Shown here one piece after another: positions 37,991-45,386 of a stretch of DNA of 64,000 nucleotides. This DNA is from Desulfofustis glycolicus DSM 9705. GTDB lineage: Bacteria > Desulfobacterota > Desulfobulbia > Desulfobulbales > Desulfocapsaceae. The DNA is taken from positions 115,376-179,375 of the forward strand of contig NZ_FQXS01000007.1 in NCBI RefSeq assembly GCF_900130015.1, in the 5' to 3' direction. The notes under the pieces were generated by a model. That model was not told the origin of the DNA, made no database searches, and was given only the letters and a program-made list of their open reading frames with translations. How positions within the stretch are numbered: the first letter of the stretch is position 1; each line of letters starts with the position of its first letter. A program made the translations under genes and the position numbers.

Positions 37991-39193
37991 TCAACTCTTT
38001 TTCTGGTCGAGTTTCTTTTTCAGCAGGGCTCCGAAACTGCTCAGCGATTCACTTTCTTTCCGCTTCTGCTGGCGCGTCGTCCGATAGGAATGCAACTCCT
38101 CGTATTCCTTTTCGATTGCGGCTGCCGGCGACACGTAGTCGGCCGGCGCCAGGGAAATTTTGCGACCATCGGGATCGACGGTTTCTATGATCACTTCGAT
38201 CTGCTGACCTTCCTCAACCACCTCCCGGGGGTGATTTACCTTGCGCCCCTGGCCCAGCTTCGAGATGTGGAGTAGACCGTCGACACCCGGTGCCAGGGTA
38301 ACGAAGGCTCCGAATGGGACCAGCCGGCAGACGGTTCCGGTGTGTCGGCTGCCGGTGCCGAATTGTGTAGCGGCCTGTTGCCAGGGGTCCGGTAGTGTTT
38401 CCTTGATGCTCAGGCTGATTCGGTCATTTTGCCAATCGAGACCTTTGATAACCGCCTTGATTGGTTGCCCGACCTGATACGTGTCGGCCAGATTGTCGAC
38501 CCGGCTCCAGCCTACCTCGGAGATCGGTACCAGGCCGTCAACCCCGCCGATATCAACAAACAATCCAAAGGAGCGGATCGAAGAGACAACCCCGTCCACC
38601 TCCTGACCTTCGGTAAGGGTTTGTTGCAGTTCTTCCCGCTTGATTCGCCGCTCTTCTTCCTGCAGGGCGCGGGCAGAGACGACAATGTTGCGACCACCGG
38701 CTTCAAAGCGGGTGATCAGAAATTCCAGCTGCTTGCCGAGATACTCTGCAGCCGGGTCGTCGACCCGGCGCAGACCGATTTGCGAATAGGGACAGAAGGC
38801 CCGGACTGACGATGACACGGTGACCTCGAAGCCTCCTTTGATTTCCGCCTTGACCGTTCCCTGGACCGGAATTGCATTGCGCCAGGCCTCTTCCAGATGG
38901 GCGCCGGCGCTGCCGGCGCCGAGCCGCCGGGTGAAAACCTGTCCGGACGGGCCGCTTTTCAGGCAATAGACTTCAATATTGTCGCCGACGGTTACCGTTA
39001 CTTTCCCGTTTTCATCAACGAATTCAGACGAATCGATAATTCCTTCACTCTTGGCGCCGACATCGAGAAACAATGTCTCGCCGTCGATGCCGACGATTGT
39101 CGCGGTCAGTTTCTGTCCGGGGGACAGTTTTCTAAATGATGTTTCCTCGCTGGCTTTCAGTAGTGCTTCGAAGGTGTCGTTGTCAGATGGCAT
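37991..39193 (-). CDS. Protein with repeated S1 RNA-binding domains (ribosomal S1-like)
   Basis: The product is 400 residues with four S1 domains beginning near 20, 105, 185 and 275. The last two are clearest: VDGVVSSIRSFGLFVDIGGVDGLVPISEV and HTGTVCRLVPFGAFVTLAPGVDGLLHISKL. The C-terminus is a basic tail. It is shorter than S1 of E. coli (six domains) and may be an accessory RNA-binding protein of the S1 or YfgL/Tex-like group rather than the ribosomal protein itself. It is read alone and converges with rlmB. Confidence 0.85.
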   Translation of the reverse strand: MPSDNDTFEALLKASEETSFRKLSPGQKLTATIVGIDGETLFLDVGAKSEGIIDSSEFVDENGKVTVTVGDNIEVYCLKSGPSGQVFTRRLGAGSAGAHLEEAWRNAIPVQGTVKAEIKGGFEVTVSSSVRAFCPYSQIGLRRVDDPAAEYLGKQLEFLITRFEAGGRNIVVSARALQEEERRIKREELQQTLTEGQEVDGVVSSIRSFGLFVDIGGVDGLVPISEVGWSRVDNLADTYQVGQPIKAVIKGLDWQNDRISLSIKETLPDPWQQAATQFGTGSRHTGTVCRLVPFGAFVTLAPGVDGLLHISKLGQGRKVNHPREVVEEGQQIEVIIETVDPDGRKISLAPADYVSPAAAIEKEYEELHSYRTTRQQKRKESESLSSFGALLKKKLDQKKS

Positions 39194-39269
39194 GGTTGTA
39201 ATCCGTTTTGTTGAAGACTGGTCGACAGGCCGGACCTGCTCTTAGAGCGGCAGCGGCCTCTGCCGCATT

Positions 39270-39995
39270 TTACTGTTGTTGCCGGATAATCTCGGTGCTG
39301 GGTGGTGGCGTGAACGAAAAAGCCTGCTCGATGGCGGCCGCGTCCTGGAGATCAATGGGATCGAGATCGATCGAAGTGAAATCGATTATCGTCCTCGTGT
39401 CGAAATGATCCATCATGTCGATGCGCCTGATCAGTGAATCGTCGTCAATAAAGAGATGCACACTGCGCAGTTGCGTGTGCGGTTGCCGGGGGACGAGCTG
39501 CGCGCCGGTGAAGTGCCGTCCCTGATCGGCTGCAGCTGCAGCCACCATTGGCTCGGGTGGCAGGATCAGAAAGGTCTCGCCGAGGGCACGATCACCGGTG
39601 AAGAACGAGAGTAGTACGTCGGTTTGCGCGGTATCGGCGGGAGCGATAATCATCTGGTTGAGATCCTTGAAATACATGGATACCGAAACACCGTCGCTGA
39701 TGACGACCTGCTGGTCGGGGCTGTCGTAATTCCAACGCATCAGCGTCTGCTGCTCGTTGTTAACCAGGATGCCGCTGCCGCTGCCGATTTTCGGACGGCC
39801 GGCAAATTGGCCGCTGGTTTGTTGGGCAAACTGGAACCGGAGACTGGTCAGTTGCTGATAGCGAACCTGCAGACGCTGCACCACGAGCTCTGCAGTTTCT
39901 CCGGCAGCACCACCACAGAGCGGCGGCAGCAGCGTGAGCAACAGGAAAATTGTCGGTAGCACGGCGAGACGGTGAGCGTGCGATAAGAGAATCAT
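39270..39995 (-). CDS. lolA: Outer-membrane lipoprotein carrier LolA
   Basis: The product is 241 residues. A signal peptide (hydrophobic about 8-28) is followed by LTSLRFQFAQQTSG, GSGILVNNEQQTLMRWNYDSPDQQVVISDG and LFIDDDSLIRRIDMMDHFD, in the order of the LolA fold. LolA shuttles lipoproteins from LolCDE to the outer membrane. Its ATG overlaps the stop of the racemase-like gene (ATGA), so both are co-translated. Confidence 0.85.
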   Translation of the reverse strand: MILLSHAHRLAVLPTIFLLLTLLPPLCGGAAGETAELVVQRLQVRYQQLTSLRFQFAQQTSGQFAGRPKIGSGSGILVNNEQQTLMRWNYDSPDQQVVISDGVSVSMYFKDLNQMIIAPADTAQTDVLLSFFTGDRALGETFLILPPEPMVAAAAADQGRHFTGAQLVPRQPHTQLRSVHLFIDDDSLIRRIDMMDHFDTRTIIDFTSIDLDPIDLQDAAAIEQAFSFTPPPSTEIIRQQQ

Positions 39996-40777
39996 AGAAC
40001 CTCGTAGCGATCGGTTGATCGACCGAAGATTGTCTGCAGTACCCGACTGATTCCATCGTGATACTGCGTTACATGGACCAGATAGCGCGGACGGCCCGGG
40101 TGTGCGCCGTCCGTATCATCGTACACCAATTGCTCGGCCACGGCGTCGATCAGTGCCCCACCGGGGTCTACGACCCGTGTCCGGCGACCGCACCGGGCGG
40201 CAATGAGGGGCAGTACCAGCTGATACGAGCAGCAGGCCGGAATCAGCGTGTCGATCTGCAGCTCTTTCAATGGGCGCAGATATCGCTTGATGATCATCCT
40301 GGTTGCCACCGTATTGTACCATCCCTCTTCGATCAATGGCAGCAGCAATGGACAGGCTTGAAAAAAGAGCGCTTTTTCCCCCGCTGAAGTCTGCAGCAGT
40401 GGTTCGTAGATGCCGCCTTCGACGACGGTTCTCGAAGTGATGATGCCAATTCTTCCGCCGGTCGAGACCGATTGGGTTGCTCGTGCGGTTACGCCGACCG
40501 CATCGATGAGCGGAAGGTCGGGCACCGACGGTTTTCCCGGTCTGGCCAGTACGTCCATCACCGTTTCATGACAGGCGATGACAATCAGCCGGGCGCCCTG
40601 TTCGGTCAAGTAAGAGAGCCCGCTACGGCATCGTTCGGCGGCCTGCTCGAGCGTTCGGGCGGCGAGGCCGGACGCGGCTGTATCACAGAAAACACTGACA
40701 CACCGATCGGCATAACGCTCGCCCAGTTTCCTGGCCAACAACAATCCACCGATTCCCGAATCATAGACGCCGATCAT
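39992..40777 (-). CDS. Divergent Asp/Glu racemase-family protein (MurI-like)
   Basis: The product is 261 residues. The opening IGVYDSGIGGLLLARKL is that of glutamate racemase, with Asp6. The two catalytic cysteine regions are recognisable but altered: ACHETVMD where MurI has ACNTAS, and IPACCSYQLVLP where MurI has GCTHYP. The His that assists the second Cys in MurI is therefore not at its place. MurI makes D-glutamate for peptidoglycan. This protein may be a true but diverged racemase or a relative with another substrate. It is coupled to lolA. Confidence 0.72.
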   Translation of the reverse strand: MIGVYDSGIGGLLLARKLGERYADRCVSVFCDTAASGLAARTLEQAAERCRSGLSYLTEQGARLIVIACHETVMDVLARPGKPSVPDLPLIDAVGVTARATQSVSTGGRIGIITSRTVVEGGIYEPLLQTSAGEKALFFQACPLLLPLIEEGWYNTVATRMIIKRYLRPLKELQIDTLIPACCSYQLVLPLIAARCGRRTRVVDPGGALIDAVAEQLVYDDTDGAHPGRPRYLVHVTQYHDGISRVLQTIFGRSTDRYEVL

Positions 40778-41079
40778 CGCTTCTTTCCATTGTGTTGGGG
40801 GATCGGGATCCTGCCGGTTGCAGGGTCACGATAAACGTGTAACCTATACCAGATCGCCGGCACAACAACAAGCATGGGGGAGGGTTCGGCCGGCCCGACA
40901 CCATCGACAACTACCATCGTGGTGCCGACGTCGAACGGGAGATGGGAAAATCGGGCGATTGTGTTGACATCTGCAGGTGGGGTCATTACAGTAGCGACGG
41001 GAAAAAAACCTGCCCCCCGACTCGCTTCGGTTTGTTCGAAATTTCGAGCAACTGGGGAGATACATGATGGAGTGTTGCC
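40778..41079. other. Region between the racemase-like gene and fmdB
   Basis: This 302-bp spacer between divergent genes should carry both promoters. A leftward frame of 108 codons (40774-41100) ends with an ATGA overlap into the racemase start, but it runs through the fmdB start region, has no recognisable domain, and its composition is low in helix-forming residues. I do not call it a gene. No other element is clear. Confidence 0.4.
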
Positions 41080-41379
41080 ATGCCGATATACGAGTATCAA
41101 TGTTCAGATTGTGATTCTGTTTTTGAAGTGCAGCAGAAATTGAGCGATCCGCCGCTGAAGAGTTGCCCGCACTGCAGCGGGCCGGTTCGGAAGCTGGTAT
41201 CGATGACCTCCTTCCAGCTCAAGGGGGGTGGCTGGTATAGCGACGGATACGCCTCAACCAAGGATATGCCGAAAGAAGACAAACCGAAAGAAACACCGGC
41301 AAGCACCCCGGCGGCGCCGCCACCGGCCTGCCAGACCGGGACGGGTTGTGCCGGTTGCCCCGCCGCTGCCGGCAAATAA
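41080..41379 (+). CDS. FmdB-family zinc-ribbon protein
   Basis: The product is 99 residues. The start MPIYEYQCSDC and the later CPHCSGPVRKLVS form the two CxxC knuckles of the FmdB/regulatory zinc ribbon. The C-terminal half is a Pro/Ala/Lys linker that ends in a second Cys group (ACQTGTGCAGC). FmdB proteins are small, widespread and poorly understood; the name comes from a gene near formamidase. It stands alone. Confidence 0.88.
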   Translation: MPIYEYQCSDCDSVFEVQQKLSDPPLKSCPHCSGPVRKLVSMTSFQLKGGGWYSDGYASTKDMPKEDKPKETPASTPAAPPPACQTGTGCAGCPAAAGK

Positions 41380-41395
41380 CGGTCGGTGTCGCAAC

Positions 41396-42493
41396 TCAGC
41401 CGATAATGGCCATCGCATCGCCGTAGGAATAAAATCGATAACCGCGATCAATCGCCTCCCGATAACAGGCCAGAAGCCGGTCCCTGCCGCAGAGTGCCGC
41501 CACCAGGAAGAGCAATGACGAGCGGGGCAGGTGAAAGTTGGTGAGCAAGTGATCGGTCACCTGAAATGAAAATCCCGGAGTGATGTAAAGATCGCACCAG
41601 CCGCAGACCGGCTCGATTGAACCGGTGCCCAAAGCGGCGTATTCGAGGGCTCGGACGGTGGTGGTTCCCACCGCCCAGACCCTGGCGCCGTCCTGTTTCG
41701 TTGCCGCTACCAGCTCTGCCGTTTCTTCTGAGATATCGATAAATTCCCGATGAATATGGTGATCTCTGATATCTTCACTCTGTACCGGTGCAAAGGTGCC
41801 GTAACCGACGTGCAGGGTGATCGTGGTCTGTCGGACGCCTCGGGCGGTGAGGGCCATCAGCAGATCGGTGGTGAAATGCAGGCCGGCGGTCGGCGCGGCG
41901 ACGGCGCCGGGGCGATTGGCATATACCGTTTGGTAACGCCGCTTGTCCTCGACGGTTGGGCCTGCCGGTCGCTTGATATAGGGCGGCAGCGGGATATGAC
42001 CGGCTTCACCGAGTAATTGGTCGAGTCCGCCGGTTGCAGAAATAGCGAGACGGACCAGCCATTTGCCGCCGCCGCGGTGGGCCAGAACGCGGCAGGAGCA
42101 GGAGTCGGAGACGATAATTCGGGAGCCGATAGCCGGCCGGCGCGACGACCTGATCAGGGCCTCACTGTCGAACCGCACCGCCCCGTCCGTTTTCTCACCC
42201 GATACTGGTGCGGGATAGGAGAGCAGGAACAGTTCGGCTTTCCCCCCGGATTCTTTGGTGCCGAACAATCGCGCCGGGAAGACCTTGGTATCGTTGACGA
42301 CGAGCAGATCTCCGGGCTGAAAGAAGGTGACGATATCGCGAAAGTGCAGGTGACGCCGAACACCGGTGGCCCGATTGAGGACGAGCAGACGCGAGTCGTC
42401 CCGTCGGTTGGCGGGATAGTGGGCGATATGGCTTTCCGGCAGATCGTAATCGTAGGCTGCCAGAGTCAAATCCTCTTGCATCGCAGAGTCCAT
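41396..42493 (-). CDS. queA: tRNA ribosyltransferase-isomerase QueA
   Basis: The product is 365 residues. Family patterns run from YDYDLPESHIAHYPANRRDDSRLLVLNR through NDTKVFPARLFG, TAGLHFT and HVGYGTFAPV to TNFHLPRSSLLFLVAALCG. QueA transfers and rearranges the ribose of SAM onto preQ1-modified tRNA to give epoxyqueuosine. It diverges from mqnB, with repeat copy C between them. A second in-frame ATG at 42481 is an alternative start. Confidence 0.95.
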   Translation of the reverse strand: MDSAMQEDLTLAAYDYDLPESHIAHYPANRRDDSRLLVLNRATGVRRHLHFRDIVTFFQPGDLLVVNDTKVFPARLFGTKESGGKAELFLLSYPAPVSGEKTDGAVRFDSEALIRSSRRPAIGSRIIVSDSCSCRVLAHRGGGKWLVRLAISATGGLDQLLGEAGHIPLPPYIKRPAGPTVEDKRRYQTVYANRPGAVAAPTAGLHFTTDLLMALTARGVRQTTITLHVGYGTFAPVQSEDIRDHHIHREFIDISEETAELVAATKQDGARVWAVGTTTVRALEYAALGTGSIEPVCGWCDLYITPGFSFQVTDHLLTNFHLPRSSLLFLVAALCGRDRLLACYREAIDRGYRFYSYGDAMAIIG

Positions 42494-42514
42494 TTCTTTT
42501 ATATGAGAATCGGT

Positions 42515-42732
42515 TTTCCGAGCTGACCGGTTCTGCCGGAGGCTGCATCGCGAAGGTCCGGCGGGCCGGAAAATCAGGTCCGAACGGTTCTCTCCAGGCC
42601 ATGGATGGCCTGTCTGCTGGCCTTGGAGGCTAGACGATCAGGCCGCAACGCAGCAGCAGGAGGCGGGACAGGCCAGCCCTTACGCCCCGCCGATTTTCAT
42701 TGTTCGTTGTGACGTCCCGTCATGTGGGTTAG
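42515..42732 (+). repeat. Dispersed GC-rich repeat, copy C
   Basis: About 215 bp matching copies A and B, with the shared GGAGGCTGCATCGCG, CCAGGCCATGGATGGCCTG and GATCAGGCCGCA blocks. It lacks the middle hairpin of copy A. The frame from ATGGATGGCC hits TAG after ten codons, so no shared peptide is conserved. Unlike A and B, it sits between divergent genes, where the queA and mqnB promoters should be. Confidence 0.8.
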
Positions 42733-42789
42733 AAAGAGAGCAGCACGTTAGCACGTCACCTCCATTACCGTAAAGCGGGTTTTTCTACC

Positions 42790-43461
42790 ATGCTCCTAGC
42801 TGTCGCTGCAACAGAATTTGAAATGAAGCCGCTGCTGGCGCGTTGCCGTGACGCCGGCGATCTGGCCTATTGTCTGTCCGGAGTCGGTCCGCTGGAGGCT
42901 GCCGTTTCGGTGACGCGGCGATTGGCCGCTGAGCACGAACGACCGCGGGCCATCGTCAATTTCGGCATCGCCGGTGGTTATCGCCGTCGCCAACCGGATG
43001 GCCCGGCAGCCCGGCTGCTCGACATTTGTCTCGCCGAACGGGAGCTGTTCGGGGATTTCGGCGTTAGTTTCGGCACCGACATCGAGCCGCTCGATGCCTC
43101 GTCAGGCGCCGGATGCCGCGACTTTGTCCTGGATGCAGCGTTGTTGCGGCGAGCCCGGCAGATTCTCGAGGCGGCTTCGTTGAGCTATCGCCTGGGCACC
43201 TTCGTCACCGTTGCCGGGGCCAGCGGCACCGCAGCCCGCGGTGATTCCCTGCAGCGGCGGTATCAGGCCCTGTGCGAAAATATGGAAGGCGCTGCAATTG
43301 CCCGTGCCTGTCGGGAGTATTCGCTGCCCATGGTCGAGGTACGGGTCATCTCCAATCTGGTTGAGGATCGCCCCGGTGCGGCCTGGAAGATCGAAGAGGC
43401 TTGTGAGCGGGCCGCTTCGGTTACGGCGCTGCTGCTCGACGGTCTCCGGGAGGTGCTATGA
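42790..43461 (+). CDS. mqnB: Futalosine hydrolase MqnB
   Basis: The product is 223 residues of the nucleoside phosphorylase-like fold, with the N-terminal AVAATEFEMKPLL, NFGIAGGYR and the catalytic region ENMEGAAIARACREY. MqnB removes hypoxanthine from futalosine in menaquinone synthesis. The assignment over related MTA nucleosidases rests on the next gene, mqnD, whose start overlaps this stop by four bases. Confidence 0.9.
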   Translation: MLLAVAATEFEMKPLLARCRDAGDLAYCLSGVGPLEAAVSVTRRLAAEHERPRAIVNFGIAGGYRRRQPDGPAARLLDICLAERELFGDFGVSFGTDIEPLDASSGAGCRDFVLDAALLRRARQILEAASLSYRLGTFVTVAGASGTAARGDSLQRRYQALCENMEGAAIARACREYSLPMVEVRVISNLVEDRPGAAWKIEEACERAASVTALLLDGLREVL

Positions 43462-44300
43462 AACCGTTGTTGACGCTTGGTTTTTCGCCGTGTCCCAATG
43501 ACACGTTCATCTTTGCCGCGCTGGTCAACAGCTGGTGCTCTCAGCGTGAGCCGGAGTTCGCCGAGCCGTTGCTCGAAGATGTGGAGACCTTGAATCGTTG
43601 GGCTTTTAAACGACGCCTGGCGGTGACCAAGTTGTCGTTTCATGCCCTCGGTCATCTGCTCGATGATTATTGCGCGCTCAGTGTCGGTGGCGCTCTCGGT
43701 CGGGGGTGCGGGCCACTGTTGGTCGCCGCCGATAACCGCACACTCGATACGATTCCCGGAGGCCGGGTCGCCGTTCCCGGCGTCTATACGACCGCGGCGC
43801 TGCTCTTTTCTCTGTTTCTCCCGACTGGAGTGGAGACCGTCGAGATGCGGTTCGACCGCATCATGCCGGCGGTTGCCGCCGGTGAAGTCGACGCAGGGGT
43901 AATCATCCATGAGTCCCGCTTCACCTATCGGCAGCATGGTCTGACATGTCTGCAGGATCTCGGGGCGTGGTGGGAAGAGACGACCGGTTTGCCCATTCCG
44001 CTCGGCTGTATCGCCGCGCGTCGAACCCTCCCGGAGCAAACACTGGCCGGAATCGAGGAGCGGATCAGGGAGAGCCTGCTGTTTGCCCGTCGCGACCCGC
44101 AGCGCTGCCGCGACTATATTCGCAGCCACGCCCAGGAGACCGAGGAGTCGGTAATCGATAATCACATCGGTCTCTACGTCAATGATTATTCACTCGATCC
44201 GGGAGCTGCCGGCCGCGCTGCGGTGGAGGAGTTTTTCCGGCGAGGCCGCAGCTGCGGCGCGCTGCCGGCCGGAACATCGTCTCCGTTTTGTCGCGGCTGA
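43458..44300 (+). CDS. mqnD: 1,4-dihydroxy-6-naphthoate synthase MqnD
   Basis: The product is 280 residues. The periplasmic-binding-protein-like enzyme fold shows GFSPCPNDTFIF at the start, and VTKLSFHALGHL and GVIIHESRFTY further on. MqnD makes 1,4-dihydroxy-6-naphthoate from cyclic de-hypoxanthinyl futalosine. With mqnB it shows that the organism uses the futalosine route to menaquinone. mqnA, mqnC and mqnE are not in the window. Confidence 0.93.
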   Translation: MKPLLTLGFSPCPNDTFIFAALVNSWCSQREPEFAEPLLEDVETLNRWAFKRRLAVTKLSFHALGHLLDDYCALSVGGALGRGCGPLLVAADNRTLDTIPGGRVAVPGVYTTAALLFSLFLPTGVETVEMRFDRIMPAVAAGEVDAGVIIHESRFTYRQHGLTCLQDLGAWWEETTGLPIPLGCIAARRTLPEQTLAGIEERIRESLLFARRDPQRCRDYIRSHAQETEESVIDNHIGLYVNDYSLDPGAAGRAAVEEFFRRGRSCGALPAGTSSPFCRG

Positions 44301-44314
44301 CCGCCCCCATCACC

Positions 44315-45247
44315 ATGTTTCCCAGCTATCTGCCGATTTGCGCGGTTCATCGGGTTGAGTGCAACTCTGACTCGCAGTCCCTGCTCGCCGAGTTGATCGA
44401 CTGCCTGGCCGCCCGCGGCATCAGGGCCAGGGTTCTTGACGAGCCATGGCCCGTCGAAGACGAGGCCTGCCGGCAGCGCGTTGCCCGGGCGGCAATCGCC
44501 GTTGATCTGGTTTTTGTCGCCGGTCGGCGGCTCGCGGCGACGGCGGAGCTGCTGGTCTGCGGCGATGGAGAGAAGGCCGAATCGGTGCCGGCCGAGCCGT
44601 TGCGTCCTCGCTTTTACTGCACCGGGCGGCAGCAAGTGGCGGTGTGTTGCGACGTGCTCGAGGGCTGGCTCGATAGGTGCAGCGGTCTGACGCCGGTCTG
44701 GGGGTGCGTGCTGATCGGCGGCAGGAGTTCGCGAATGGGCCGGCCGAAGCACCTGCTGCCCGCCAGCGATGGGCGAACCTGGTTGGAACATGCGGTCGAG
44801 CGGGTGCGCCCGTTTGTTGACGAATGTGTTGTTTCCGGAGGCGGCGCCATGCCTGAAGCGTGCCGAAACCTCACCCGAATTACCGACTTGCCGGGGGTGG
44901 CCGGCCCGCTCGCCGGTATCGGTGCGGCCCTGCACTACCGCGCTTGGACCTCCTGGCTGGTAGTGGCCTGCGATATGCCCGATGCATCGGCGCCGGCCAT
45001 CTCCTGGCTCCTGGAGCAGCGTCGACCGGGTGCGATAGCAGTGATTCCGTTCAATCCGCTGAGCGGCCGGAGCGAACCGCTCTTTGCCTGGTACGATTTT
45101 CGCTGTGCACCGCTGCTCGACCAGTTGCTTGCCGACGGCATTTTGCGGATCAGCAAGCTGCGCGGCCGGCCCGGTGTCCATCAGCCGCAGATCCCCGCCG
45201 ATCTCTGCGGTGCCTGGCGCAACGTCAATCGGGCCGAGGACTTGTAA
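44315..45247 (+). CDS. mobA: MobA-like molybdenum cofactor nucleotidyltransferase with an extra N-terminal domain
   Basis: The product is 310 residues from the ATG at 44315; an in-frame TTG at 44288 overlaps the mqnD end. Residues about 125-305 are MobA-like: VLIGGRSSRMGRPKHLLP, then GPLAGIGAAL and VVACDMPDASAPA. MobA attaches GMP to molybdopterin. Residues 1-120 have the length and position of a MobB domain but no P-loop, so they look like a degenerate one or another domain. A moaE-like gene lies 20 kb away. Confidence 0.8.
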   Translation: MFPSYLPICAVHRVECNSDSQSLLAELIDCLAARGIRARVLDEPWPVEDEACRQRVARAAIAVDLVFVAGRRLAATAELLVCGDGEKAESVPAEPLRPRFYCTGRQQVAVCCDVLEGWLDRCSGLTPVWGCVLIGGRSSRMGRPKHLLPASDGRTWLEHAVERVRPFVDECVVSGGGAMPEACRNLTRITDLPGVAGPLAGIGAALHYRAWTSWLVVACDMPDASAPAISWLLEQRRPGAIAVIPFNPLSGRSEPLFAWYDFRCAPLLDQLLADGILRISKLRGRPGVHQPQIPADLCGAWRNVNRAEDL

Positions 45248-45270
45248 GTCACCGGCGGCGGATTCGGTCA

Positions 45271-45290
45271 AAACCCCCCGGCCGGGTTTG
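45271..45290 (+). terminator. Candidate terminator after the mobA-like gene
   Basis: AAACCC pairs with GGGTTT around CCCGGCC, followed by a T-rich stretch (GTTTGTCGTTTCATTTTTT). The stem is short. Confidence 0.4.
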
Positions 45291-45386
45291 TTTGTCGTTT
45301 CATTTTTTGTTGATCAAGAATAGACTGGCACTGCAAGCAGATAAACGCGACCGACGTCTCGCCCCGCAACCCGGAGTGCCATCACC

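Noticed and set aside
40774..41100. Leftward 108-codon frame ending with ATGA overlap at the racemase start
   Set aside because: It runs across the fmdB start region and has no domain; the overlap alone is weak evidence.
44186..45271. Long leftward open frame over the mobA-like gene
   Set aside because: It runs antisense to a gene with clear MobA motifs and its translation is Pro/Gly/Arg-rich with no domain, as expected of a high-GC shadow frame.
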